Positions 23,857 through 31,582 of a stretch of 35,044 bases of DNA are shown one piece after another (the first letter of the stretch is position 1; each line of letters begins with the position of its first letter). Source of the stretch: an uncultured Phascolarctobacterium sp. (GTDB lineage Bacteria; Bacillota; Negativicutes; Acidaminococcales; Acidaminococcaceae); NCBI GenBank assembly GCA_905207485.1, contig CAJLLL010000016.1:1-35044 (forward strand). Direction: 5' to 3'. Both the position numbers and the translations under genes were made by a program. The notes beneath the pieces are model-generated. The model did not search any database. It saw nothing but the letters and a program-made list of their open reading frames with translations, and was not told the origin of the DNA.

Positions 23857-24417
23857 TTATTCACCATCCACAAGTTCGCAAATAATATGGCCGATTAAAA
23901 TATGCATTTCCTGTGCGCGTGCTGTTACCGGGCAGGGAACAGCAATGCAGATATCGCATTCATCTTTCATTTTGCCGCCGCCTTCTGCCGTCATGCCAAT
24001 GCATTTCATACCTTTAACTTTGGCTTCTGCAATAGCAGCCAGCACATTTTTGCTGTTGCCGCTGGTAGAAAGGCCTACCAAAACGTCACCCGGCTGCCCC
24101 AATGCTTCAACCTGACGAGAAAATACCCGTTCATATCCGTAATCATTGGCAACAGCTGTAAGAATAGAAGTATCTACCGTCAGCGCAATACCGGCAATGC
24201 CTTGACGTTCTTTTTGAAAACGTCCTACAAACTCTGCCGCCAAATGCTGGCTGTCAGCAGCACTGCCACCATTGCCGCAGAACAATACTTTATGACCATC
24301 TGCCAGTGCTTTTTTGATAATAGCAGCAGTATCTTCCACCTGCTGCACAATAGCGCTTTCAGCTACTTTTTGCGCAATGGCAATATGTTCGGCAAAACGC
24401 TCTCTAATAATATCCAT
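23857..24417 (-). CDS. gmhA: Sedoheptulose 7-phosphate isomerase
   Basis: The 186-residue SIS-domain enzyme turns sedoheptulose 7-phosphate into heptose 7-phosphate, the first step of heptose synthesis. Signatures are LFCGNGGSAADSQHLAAEFVGRF, LTVDTSILTAVANDYGYERVFSRQ, VGLSTSGNSKNV and the C-terminal EMHILIGHIICELV with the catalytic His. GAGGTGA precedes the ATG and lptD ends 11 bases upstream. Substrate is supplied by transketolase, also encoded in this window. Confidence 0.95.
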   Translation of the reverse strand: MDIIRERFAEHIAIAQKVAESAIVQQVEDTAAIIKKALADGHKVLFCGNGGSAADSQHLAAEFVGRFQKERQGIAGIALTVDTSILTAVANDYGYERVFSRQVEALGQPGDVLVGLSTSGNSKNVLAAIAEAKVKGMKCIGMTAEGGGKMKDECDICIAVPCPVTARAQEMHILIGHIICELVDGE

Positions 24418-24428
24418 AAGTCACCTCA

Positions 24429-25940
24429 TTACCAGTTCAGGAATTCATAACGGATGTTCAGTTGTCTGTCGCCGCCGTCAAAATGCTCCTGTTCATATTC
24501 AAAACTGATTGCCCAGCAGCAGAAACGGTGCTGCCAAGTATAGATGGTTTCATAATTTTCATGTTTACCAGTGTCGTAACGATTAATAATACTGAAAGTA
24601 TTTCTGTCATCCGGTTTATAACTGATGCCGTTGCGCAGTTCTCGTTCCATATCCGGCTGACCCAAATCATACAAATCACTTGTAACTTTTTCTCTATAGT
24701 AACCAACCCATGCATTCCATTTACTACCAAGTTTTTGACCCAGTGTACCGTAATACATCATTGTAGAGCGGGTTTCATCTGTATAACTTTCATTAACCCA
24801 TTTTTTACCGATTGTTAAATCAAGAAATGTATTTTTGCTATCAAACAGATAAATACGGTCATGAGTTAAATAGGCGCCATATTCTGTATGCCAGCTTTGC
24901 CTTCCTGTCTCATCATTTTTCCACAAGCCTCTGTGTGCATATAATCTATAAGTAACAGGAATACCGTCAATGAAATAGTGCGGTTTGTAATAGAATCCTA
25001 TCTCATTCTTTTTATCAACCCACTCATCATCCTCTTCTTCCCAACCACTTTGGTAAGTAATATAGTAATTGCGTTGATCATGTTTAGCTTCAAAAACAGG
25101 GCGAAAATGTCCTTGACTGTAATACGGCAATTCTGCATGAATATTGGTATTTTCATCAATATCATAATCATACTTTATTTTGATATACGTACCTTTATCA
25201 TCATCACCGTCATAGCCAATGCTAGGCATAATACGGGCGCCACTGTCTTTTCCAAGTTCATTTACCCATGTGTCACGAGAATAAACATGCGTGCCTTTAA
25301 CATAAACCTTAACGTCATGCGCTACCATTTTCTCATGCGGATAAATTTCAAAAGTCTCTGCAGTAATCAAAAGGCAGGGAGTATGTTCCACTGCCGGGCA
25401 GCGTGTCATTTCACCGCCCTGGTCAACAACCATTCTGTCCGGATAAATAGTAGCATGCGGCGCACGGAAGAAATCTTTGCCGCCCTTGCCATTTATTTGT
25501 TTAATTTCGCCGGTTTTATTATTAAAGTTGTAATAAACCCATTCACCGTTCATTACGCTATTGGGTTCAACAAGCGTGCCGCCCTGTTTCAGCCATACAT
25601 CACCGGTTTTCATATTGCCGACAGCCTGCACTGTTTTTAAAGTTTCATTGCCCTGCGTAATTACAACATTGCCTTCAGCCAAAAAATCGCCGCTTACGGA
25701 ATCATAACTTGCATAATCACCGGTCATTGTTATCGGCATCGGCTCAGCTTTTTCTTCGCCGTCTTTTACTTCAGTTACATCCTTATCGTCCTTAACGGCT
25801 GCAGCCTGTTCCTGCGTAAGCTGTCTGTCAAAATCAGGTTCAGCATATCTGCCGTCGCCTGTCGTATAATCATCTGCCCATGCAGTGTTTAAAGTTGTTG
25901 CCGCTGCCAGGCAAACGGCCGCCAAAAGTTTTTTATTCAT
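24429..25940 (-). CDS. lptD: Compact LPS-assembly outer membrane protein LptD
   Basis: The 503-residue product starts at ATG 25940, where a signal peptide begins (MNKKLLAAVCLAAATTLNTA, probable cleavage after AWA at 22/23) and GGAG sites lie upstream. Residues about 68-225 are the OstA/LptA-like jelly roll, with GDYASYDSVSGDFLAEGNVVITQ. The rest is a beta barrel of alternating aromatic strands ending in Phe-Leu-Asn-Trp. It is much shorter than E. coli LptD (784 residues). Four cysteines (C181, C189, C474, C475) resemble the pattern of the E. coli disulfides, including the adjacent CC pair near the C-terminus. It inserts LPS into the outer leaflet and heads the heptose/core operon. Confidence 0.85.
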   Translation of the reverse strand: MNKKLLAAVCLAAATTLNTAWADDYTTGDGRYAEPDFDRQLTQEQAAAVKDDKDVTEVKDGEEKAEPMPITMTGDYASYDSVSGDFLAEGNVVITQGNETLKTVQAVGNMKTGDVWLKQGGTLVEPNSVMNGEWVYYNFNNKTGEIKQINGKGGKDFFRAPHATIYPDRMVVDQGGEMTRCPAVEHTPCLLITAETFEIYPHEKMVAHDVKVYVKGTHVYSRDTWVNELGKDSGARIMPSIGYDGDDDKGTYIKIKYDYDIDENTNIHAELPYYSQGHFRPVFEAKHDQRNYYITYQSGWEEEDDEWVDKKNEIGFYYKPHYFIDGIPVTYRLYAHRGLWKNDETGRQSWHTEYGAYLTHDRIYLFDSKNTFLDLTIGKKWVNESYTDETRSTMMYYGTLGQKLGSKWNAWVGYYREKVTSDLYDLGQPDMERELRNGISYKPDDRNTFSIINRYDTGKHENYETIYTWQHRFCCWAISFEYEQEHFDGGDRQLNIRYEFLNW

Positions 25941-26001
25941 AACTCCGCTCCTCGCTGGTAAAGTATTAACAAAAGTTTGAAAACATTCTATAACATTATA
26001 A

Positions 26002-26007
26002 TTATAC
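26002..26007 (-). promoter_or_regulatory. Extended -10 promoter of the lptD-heptose operon
   Basis: TATAAT preceded by TGG on the minus strand, about 60 bases before ATG 25940. The -35 is not consensus. It is the only good promoter seen for the nine genes down to 16103. Confidence 0.6.
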
Positions 26008-26071
26008 CACAATCCGCCTTAAACAAAAACTATTGCCGCCTAATTTATCGCAGCAGGCATATATGAAAGTA

Positions 26072-26100
26072 AAAAATTAACGGCAGCGCTATGCTGCCGC
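26072..26100 (-). terminator. Terminator after the AcoR-like regulator
   Basis: The stem CGGCAGC/GCTGCCG (26081-26087 with 26093-26099), loop of five, is followed on the minus strand by TTAATTTTTT. It separates the regulator from the lptD operon. Confidence 0.8.
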
Positions 26101-26105
26101 TATAA

Positions 26106-27995
26106 TTATTTGTTCTTTTCAGTTTTAGGGGTTAAATCATATTTTTTAAGATAACGGTACAGCGTTACACGGCTTACATCCAGCATGCCGGCAAGTTTAC
26201 TGATATTGCCGCCGGAAGATTTCCATGCCGCAATAAAGGCATCCTTATCGTATTTCCACGATTTTTCCAAAGTTTTATCGCCGGGCAGCCTGATATTTTC
26301 CGCTTCAATAATACTGCCGGGAGTATGGAAAAATGCCTGCTCAATAACACCCTGCAGTTGTTTGATATTGCCGGGCCAGCTGCAGCTTTTCAAAAGTTCA
26401 AGCGCTTCCTGAGAAAGGCGTTTGGGCGATAAATTATGCTGTGCAGACATTTCTGCCAGAATATGCGCAGCAATAACCTCAATATCTTTGCTGCGTTCAC
26501 GCAAAGGCGGAACGCGGATAGTAGTATCCAGAACCAGCTCATAAAGCGCACGGGAGAACAAGCCTTTATCCGCCAGGCGTTTCAGGTTGGAATCACACGC
26601 AGCAATTACGCGCACATTAAGTTTTTTGCGCAAGCCGGTTTCTTTATTAATTAATCCGTTTTTCAATGCGTCGGCAAGCTTATCGCCCATTTCCACTGGC
26701 AGTTTTTCCACTTCGTCAAGGAAGAGCGTACCACCCATGGAAAGTTCCAGTTTGCCTGCCGTCGGCTGATGGTCGCCATCCTCGCTGCCGAAAAATTCTT
26801 CTTCCAACATGCTGATAGGCGCATTAGAACATTTAACTACGATAAGCGGCGCGGCAGCACGCGGGCTTGCCTGATGAATGCCATGTGCCAGGCGCTGCTT
26901 ACCAGTACCGGGTTCACCCTGCAACAGAATATTGTTGTCGCTGCGGGCAATGCGCGATGCTTTATGCTGCAACGCAAGGAACTCGCTTGTTTCGCCAACC
27001 ATGCTGTACAGGCTGTAACGGGAACTGTAACCGGTTGCATGGGCAATGGTGGTTTTTAAATCCTCAATGCTCATGCTCATTACAAGCGCGCTTTCAATTT
27101 CGCTGCCAACCTTAACAGGCATAACGGTTGTAATATCTTCGTAGGTACGGTCCTGCGTAATCCAGGTAATTTCACGGCGGTGCGTAGGCGTACCCTGCAA
27201 GGCCTTTTTAATGGGAATATGCTCATAGTTCAGGAACACATCTTCCAGATTATCTTTACCTTCCAGACGGCGTTTGGCATTGCTGTTGCAGTATTTCAGC
27301 TTTTCATCCTGGCCAATCCAGTAAACGGCAACGGGCAGTTCCTCCATCATCATTTTCTGGATGCTCCAGTATTCCAGCATTTTCAAATGCTGCTCAATAG
27401 CATATTTCATGGTCAGCAGCAGAGACAACAAAAGGTCATACGGCAAATCGTTCTGGTCCAGAGAGAAGAAAGAAATAATGTAACGGATTTTGCCGTCGAC
27501 GCATATCGGTGCGCTGCATGCATCGCCGGAATGGCTGTCTTTAATCCACATTTCCGGCCCGAACATCAGAAACGGCACATTATGCTCGCGCGCAATGCTG
27601 ATGCTGGAAGTACCAACATCTTCTTCCAATACGCGCATGCCCTGAATATCTTCAATTACGCGCTGAAAAAACGGCAGCGCATAGTTTTTGATAACATAGC
27701 CGTCTTCATCAATCAGCAGCATGCTTAAATTATGAATGTTAAAATGCTGCTTGCTCTGTTCATACAAGCCATCGACATATTTTACGATAAATTCATGAGT
27801 TTTCTGATGTTCAACAATTTCTTCGCGGCTCAGTTTATTAATTTTCGGCATCGTCTCATGCGGAAGTTTCATTTTGCGGCAGCGCTGCCACGATTCTGCT
27901 ACCCACGGATGCACATTAGGGTCAACAACGCCCTCTTCCATAAATTTTTTATAATACAACGCCAGTTTTTCTTTATTGCGCCTTTCGCGTATCAT
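26106..27995 (-). CDS. AcoR/NtrC-type regulator lacking the sigma-54 contact loop
   Basis: The 629-residue protein has the layout of AcoR-like regulators: the WVAESWQRCR opening (31-40), a GAF-like sensor (about 70-205), a PAS-like region (about 215-310), an AAA+ domain (about 330-560) and a Fis-type helix-turn-helix (about 594-617). Walker A GEPGTGK (360-366) and Walker B GGTLFLDE (421-428) are present. The GAFTGA loop, needed to contact sigma-54, is absent: where it should be, residues 401-415 read FFGSEDGDHQPTAGK, several residues shorter. It therefore probably works with the vegetative polymerase as a ligand-sensing repressor or activator, as TyrR does. The signal and targets are unknown. 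It follows the NlpC/P60 gene by 18 bases and has GGGGGAG upstream. Confidence 0.85.
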   Translation of the reverse strand: MIRERRNKEKLALYYKKFMEEGVVDPNVHPWVAESWQRCRKMKLPHETMPKINKLSREEIVEHQKTHEFIVKYVDGLYEQSKQHFNIHNLSMLLIDEDGYVIKNYALPFFQRVIEDIQGMRVLEEDVGTSSISIAREHNVPFLMFGPEMWIKDSHSGDACSAPICVDGKIRYIISFFSLDQNDLPYDLLLSLLLTMKYAIEQHLKMLEYWSIQKMMMEELPVAVYWIGQDEKLKYCNSNAKRRLEGKDNLEDVFLNYEHIPIKKALQGTPTHRREITWITQDRTYEDITTVMPVKVGSEIESALVMSMSIEDLKTTIAHATGYSSRYSLYSMVGETSEFLALQHKASRIARSDNNILLQGEPGTGKQRLAHGIHQASPRAAAPLIVVKCSNAPISMLEEEFFGSEDGDHQPTAGKLELSMGGTLFLDEVEKLPVEMGDKLADALKNGLINKETGLRKKLNVRVIAACDSNLKRLADKGLFSRALYELVLDTTIRVPPLRERSKDIEVIAAHILAEMSAQHNLSPKRLSQEALELLKSCSWPGNIKQLQGVIEQAFFHTPGSIIEAENIRLPGDKTLEKSWKYDKDAFIAAWKSSGGNISKLAGMLDVSRVTLYRYLKKYDLTPKTEKNK

Positions 27996-28013
27996 TAAAG
28001 CTCCCCCTTATTT

Positions 28014-28706
28014 TCAAGCTGCCTCGCCGTTTTCAATCAATACACGGCGCGCTCCGTAATAATGCGATTTCCAGTAATCGCTATCCAGTGAATCAAGCAC
28101 CACTCCGCGTGACGATGATGCTGTCCAGAACTTGCCGCTGCCGGCATAAATGCCTACATGCGATGCACCAGCAGCATAGGTCGTAAAAAACACCAAATCG
28201 CCCGGTTTCAGTTTGCTTTTTAAAACAAAAATCCCGTCCAATACCTGCGCATCTGCAGTACGCGGCAGTTTTGCATCATGCCTGCCAAAAACATACTGCA
28301 CATAGGCAGAACAATCGAATCCTTTCGGCGTTGTCCCGCCGAATTTATAGGGAACGCCCTTATACTTGGCAGCCGTTTTCACAACATCCTTGCCGCGCAC
28401 ATCGGGAATACCCTCCATTTTAAAAGCCTCCCACGAGATTTTATTATAAGTTTTGTTATCCAGCTTGCCACTTTTTTTCAGCCCATGTTCCTTCTGGAAT
28501 TTTTTTATGGCTTCGCCGGTTTCTTTAGTCATGCGGCCATCTTTGCGGTCAATATCATAACCCAAAAGTTCAAGCTTTTGCTGCGCCACCGTCAGTTTCC
28601 AGTCACGCGCAGGTGCTTTGGTTTTGCTTTTTGCCAGTGCCAGCGAAGGCAAAAGGCAGATTACCAGCAGGCAAGCTATAAATATAAGCCATTTTTTCCG
28701 CTGCAT
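28014..28706 (-). CDS. Secreted NlpC/P60 hydrolase with peptidoglycan-binding domain
   Basis: The 230-residue product starts at ATG 28706 (GGGAGGA five bases upstream; the longer frame has no ribosome site). It has a signal peptide (hydrophobic residues 6-25, cleavage after ALA). Residues about 35-90 are a PG_binding_1 domain (LTVAQQKLELLGYDI, EAIKKFQKEHGL). Residues about 105-225 are an NlpC/P60 endopeptidase with Cys132 in FDCSAYVQY and His183 in SHVGIYAG. The position of the third catalytic residue, normally His in a FxHAS-type motif, is Thr195 (GKFWTASSSRGV). It would cut or bind the stem peptide in the periplasm. It is the first gene of an operon with the AcoR-like regulator. Confidence 0.88.
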   Translation of the reverse strand: MQRKKWLIFIACLLVICLLPSLALAKSKTKAPARDWKLTVAQQKLELLGYDIDRKDGRMTKETGEAIKKFQKEHGLKKSGKLDNKTYNKISWEAFKMEGIPDVRGKDVVKTAAKYKGVPYKFGGTTPKGFDCSAYVQYVFGRHDAKLPRTADAQVLDGIFVLKSKLKPGDLVFFTTYAAGASHVGIYAGSGKFWTASSSRGVVLDSLDSDYWKSHYYGARRVLIENGEAA

Positions 28707-28822
28707 AACAGTCCTCCCTTCTTTTAGCAAAACTGCATTTTAATAAAATAAAAATTGCAAAACATTACAAAACTGCAAAATCGCTTTTAAAATAAGCAAC
28801 TTATAATACACTTTTCGAGTAT

Positions 28823-28851
28823 ATTATATCGCATTTAACAGTTTTTGAAAA
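28823..28851 (-). promoter_or_regulatory. Promoter of the NlpC/P60-regulator operon
   Basis: TTTTCA (28846-28851, 4/6) and a perfect TATAAT (28823-28828) are 17 bases apart on the minus strand. The predicted leader is about 110 bases long, AT-rich and without an obvious structure. Confidence 0.6.
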
Positions 28852-28888
28852 ATATTTTTTACCGGCTTTTGTAAATTTTATATGCAGT

Positions 28889-28917
28889 TTGCACCGCCGT
28901 TCACTTTGTGCTACACT
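28889..28917 (+). promoter_or_regulatory. Promoter of the HlyD-like gene
   Basis: TTGCAC (28889-28894) and TACACT (28912-28917, preceded by TGC) are 17 bases apart. The start codon follows 18 bases later, giving a very short leader with GAGG seven bases before the ATG. Confidence 0.5.
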
Positions 28918-28934
28918 AAACACGAGGTTATATT

Positions 28935-29822
28935 ATGTTTAAAAAATTTTTACTGATACTTTTAATAATTTTCATACCGTTACTAAGCGCCTGCAAAAGC
29001 GAAACAGCAAAACCGCTTCTCGGCAGCGGCGAAGTATTTTTCACCGTTTATGACATCACCGCCCCTGCAAACGGAAAAATCCTTGGGCTTATTTTGCAAA
29101 AAGGCGACCGTATAGGCAAAGAACAGCCGCTGTTCGCCATAGATGACCAGCAGCTTACCGAAGAAATTAAACAGGCTGCCGCCGATGCCGCCCGTGCAGA
29201 AACAACACTGAAAACAATGCAGGGCAAACAAAACAGCGGCGGTAATGCAGCAGCGATTGCCGCAGCACAGCAGCAATACGAACAGGCTGCCGCCCAGGAG
29301 GCAAAAATGGCATCACTGTATAAGCAGGGAGCCATTGCCCGCCGTCAGTATGAAGCAGCATCTTCTGCTAAGGCAGCAGCGCAGGCGGCATTAGACGCAG
29401 CTCATGGCACCGGTTCTTCATCTAACGCATCACCGGAAGAAATAGCGCAGAAAGAAAAGGAAGTACAGGAACTGCAAAAAAAATATAATGTCCTTTTGCA
29501 GCAACAACTTGCGCTTGAAGAAGAAAGCCCCTGCACAGGCATTGTAACGCAAAAATACCTTAATGCCGGAGAAACCGCTGCCGCAGGGCAAAAAGTATTA
29601 AGCATCCGCGCTGTAGAAACATGTACTGCCGTTATAAAAATATCTGCCCAGGCAGCGCAAAACCTGAAAGCAGGGCAGAAAATAACAGCCCGTGCAGAAA
29701 GCCTTAACAAAAATTTCAGCGGCATTATTGCCAAAATTGAAGGCGAAAACACAACAATAAATATCGACAATACTTCTCTTGATTTAAAAGACGGCATAAA
29801 GGTAGACATCACCGTAAATTAA
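28935..29822 (+). CDS. HlyD-like membrane fusion lipoprotein
   Basis: The 295-residue protein has a lipoprotein signal (hydrophobic residues 5-16, lipobox LLSAC with Cys20). A biotinyl-lipoyl-like half follows (TAPANGKILGLILQKGDRIGKEQPLF), then a long Ala/Gln-rich coiled coil (about 75-195), the second lipoyl half (CTGIVTQKYLNAGETAAAGQ) and a beta-barrel end (KISAQAAQNLKAGQKITARA). This is the adaptor of an efflux or secretion system, linking an inner-membrane pump to an outer-membrane channel. No ABC, RND or TolC partner is next to it, which is unusual. It could pair with a transporter encoded elsewhere. Confidence 0.82.
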   Translation: MFKKFLLILLIIFIPLLSACKSETAKPLLGSGEVFFTVYDITAPANGKILGLILQKGDRIGKEQPLFAIDDQQLTEEIKQAAADAARAETTLKTMQGKQNSGGNAAAIAAAQQQYEQAAAQEAKMASLYKQGAIARRQYEAASSAKAAAQAALDAAHGTGSSSNASPEEIAQKEKEVQELQKKYNVLLQQQLALEEESPCTGIVTQKYLNAGETAAAGQKVLSIRAVETCTAVIKISAQAAQNLKAGQKITARAESLNKNFSGIIAKIEGENTTINIDNTSLDLKDGIKVDITVN

Positions 29823-29843
29823 CAAACGCATACTTCCGTTATG

Positions 29844-29852
29844 TGTTATAAT
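29844..29852 (+). promoter_or_regulatory. Extended -10 promoter of the zinc-ribbon gene
   Basis: TGT followed by TATAAT (29847-29852), about 34 bases before the ATG at 29886. No good -35 is visible. Confidence 0.5.
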
Positions 29853-29885
29853 AATTATAGCCAAGCAATAAAGGGGGAACTTACT

Positions 29886-30461
29886 ATGGCATTACTTGAT
29901 AAAATTGGTGAATTTGCAAAAATAGCAGCTAATAAAACCGAAGAACTTACCAAAACCATCGGCGAAAAAGCCGAAGCTGCTATGGAAATCCAAAAACTTA
30001 CTTCCCTTGTAGGAAAAGAAGAAAGCAAAATTGAAAACACTTACAAAAAAATCGGCAAAATGGTTTGGGAAAAATCCCACACTTGCGAAAGCATGCCGGA
30101 AATATTCAAAGAAGAATGTGAATCCATTAACGCCAGCCTTGCCGTAATAGAAGACCTTAAATTTAAAATTGCCAATATTAAAGCAACTGCTTTTAACGGT
30201 GAAGAACCTAAAGTAACCTGCCCCAACTGCGGCGCACCTGTCAGCGTAAGCGCTAAATTCTGCGGAGAATGCGGCAGCAAAATGGAACATGTTGAAACCG
30301 CAAAAACCGTTGAAGCAGAAGTTGTAGCCGAAAGTGCAGAACATAAAGCCGAAGCAGAGGCAGAAGTTGAAGTAATCGCCCCGGAAGTAAAAACCGAAGA
30401 AGAAAAACCGGAAAATGCAGAAACTGCCAAAGCTGAAGAAACAAAACCCGAAGTAAAATAA
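29886..30461 (+). CDS. Coiled-coil zinc-ribbon protein with acidic tail
   Basis: The start at ATG 29886 is set by AAGGGGGAA just upstream; the frame extends further up without support. The 191-residue protein has three parts: helical, amphipathic residues 1-100 of coiled-coil character (KIGEFAKIAANKTEELTKTIGEKAE), a C4 zinc ribbon (C112-x2-C115, C126-x2-C129) and an Ala/Glu/Val-rich acidic tail (about 135-191) that is probably disordered. There is no signal or membrane segment. Zinc-ribbon proteins of this kind are common and of unknown function in Firmicutes. It is a single-gene unit with its own terminator. Confidence 0.8.
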   Translation: MALLDKIGEFAKIAANKTEELTKTIGEKAEAAMEIQKLTSLVGKEESKIENTYKKIGKMVWEKSHTCESMPEIFKEECESINASLAVIEDLKFKIANIKATAFNGEEPKVTCPNCGAPVSVSAKFCGECGSKMEHVETAKTVEAEVVAESAEHKAEAEAEVEVIAPEVKTEEEKPENAETAKAEETKPEVK

Positions 30462-30467
30462 AAAATC

Positions 30468-30498
30468 AGCGTACAACGTTAAGTTGTACGCTATTTTT
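30468..30498 (+). terminator. Terminator of the zinc-ribbon gene
   Basis: A perfect 10-bp stem AGCGTACAAC/GTTGTACGCT (30468-30477 with 30483-30492) is followed by ATTTTTAT. Confidence 0.85.
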
Positions 30499-30531
30499 AT
30501 GCCATTTTCAGAAAACAAAACGTTATTAAAA

Positions 30532-30540
30532 TGCTATAAT
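30532..30540 (+). promoter_or_regulatory. Extended -10 promoter of the DMT permease gene
   Basis: TGC followed by TATAAT (30535-30540), about 43 bases before the ATG at 30583. The -35 region (30512-30517, AAAACA) is weak. Confidence 0.5.
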
Positions 30541-30582
30541 TATATTATCTCTGTTTAAATTTTTTAGTGAGGGGTTTTATTC

Positions 30583-31482
30583 ATGCAGCAAACAAACAAT
30601 TTTAAAGGCATTATCATGCTTTTATTATGTTCTTTTATCTGGGGCACGGCATTTGTCGCCCAAAGCGTCGGCGCCGATTTGCTTGGCCCGTTCAGCTTCA
30701 ACGGCATCCGTTCTTTTTTAGGCGCATTATTTCTTGTGACGTGCATAGCTGTTATTGATAAACTTTCCGGCAAGCCGCTTTCATTTTGGGGCACGGATAA
30801 CAGCCACAAACGCGGTGATTTAATAACCGGCGGCATTTGCTGCGGCGTGCTTTTAACTGTTGCCAGCACTTTACAGCAGGCAGGCATTGCCTATACAACT
30901 GCCGGCAAAGCCGGATTTATCACTGCTTTATACATTGTTATCATTCCCCTGTTAGGTCTTATTGTAAAAAAACACGTTACTGCAATGCAATGGGCAGCCG
31001 TTGCAGTAGCTGCCATCGGCATGTATTTTATCTGTATTAACGAAGGTTTTTCCATCAACAAAGGCGACTTAATTATTTTAGGCTGTGCAGTCGGCTTTGC
31101 CATACACATTATGGCAATTGAACGCTTTACCCAGCTTGTAGACCCTGTACGTATGTCAGCAATTCAGTTTTTTGTCTGCGGAGTGCTGAGCCTGCCTGTA
31201 ATCATCTGGGCAGAACAACCGCAGCTTTCTGCCATTACAGCAGCATGGCTGCCATTGGCGCACGCCGGCATTATGAGCTGCGGCATCGCCTACACACTGC
31301 AAATCGCAGGTCAGAAATATGTAAATGTCATTCTTGCTTCCATACTTTTAAGCTTGGAATCAGTTTTTTCCGTGCTTGCAGGCTGGGCGTTTCTCGGTGA
31401 AACGCTTTCTCTCCGCGAAATAGGCGGCTGCGCCCTTGTGTTTGCCGCCATTCTTTTGGCACAAATGCCGGAACGCAAATAA
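30583..31482 (+). CDS. DMT-family (EamA) permease
   Basis: The 299-residue protein has about ten membrane helices arranged as two EamA repeats, the drug/metabolite transporter fold. The first repeat begins GIIMLLLCSFIWGTAFVAQSVG, with the typical WG and FxxxR positions (FSFNGIRSFLGALF); AGKAGFITALYIVIIPLLG closes the first half. The second repeat ends with ASILLSLESVFSVLAGWAFLGETLS, the family's conserved Glu-rich turn. Members export amino acids, purines or other metabolites from the cell; the substrate here cannot be told. GAGGGG lies upstream of the start. It is a single-gene unit. Confidence 0.9.
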   Translation: MQQTNNFKGIIMLLLCSFIWGTAFVAQSVGADLLGPFSFNGIRSFLGALFLVTCIAVIDKLSGKPLSFWGTDNSHKRGDLITGGICCGVLLTVASTLQQAGIAYTTAGKAGFITALYIVIIPLLGLIVKKHVTAMQWAAVAVAAIGMYFICINEGFSINKGDLIILGCAVGFAIHIMAIERFTQLVDPVRMSAIQFFVCGVLSLPVIIWAEQPQLSAITAAWLPLAHAGIMSCGIAYTLQIAGQKYVNVILASILLSLESVFSVLAGWAFLGETLSLREIGGCALVFAAILLAQMPERK

Positions 31483-31495
31483 AATTATACTTATA

Positions 31496-31530
31496 AAAAC
31501 GGCTGTAATTTTTGCAGCCGTTTTATTTTT
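31496..31530 (+). terminator. Terminator of the DMT permease gene
   Basis: The perfect 10-bp stem AAAACGGCTG/CAGCCGTTTT (31496-31505 with 31515-31524) is followed by a T-rich run. Confidence 0.88.
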
Positions 31531-31542
31531 GCCTTTAGAATA

Positions 31543-31551
31543 TGTTAAAAT
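31543..31551 (+). promoter_or_regulatory. Possible promoter of the DUF2262-like gene
   Basis: TGT followed by TAAAAT (31546-31551), about 32 bases before the GTG start at 31583 and immediately after the preceding terminator. Confidence 0.35.
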
Positions 31552-31582
31552 TAAAATAGCATAACGGAAAGGAGAGATTAGT

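Noticed and set aside
16103..26007. CRISPR, tandem repeats or insertion sequences in the LPS region
   Set aside because: No regularly spaced repeats or transposase frames were seen on either strand.
29892..30518. Minus-strand frame of 208 codons opposite the zinc-ribbon gene
   Set aside because: Its Phe/Cys/Gly-rich composition is the reverse of the Glu/Ala/Lys-rich real gene; it has no start signals.
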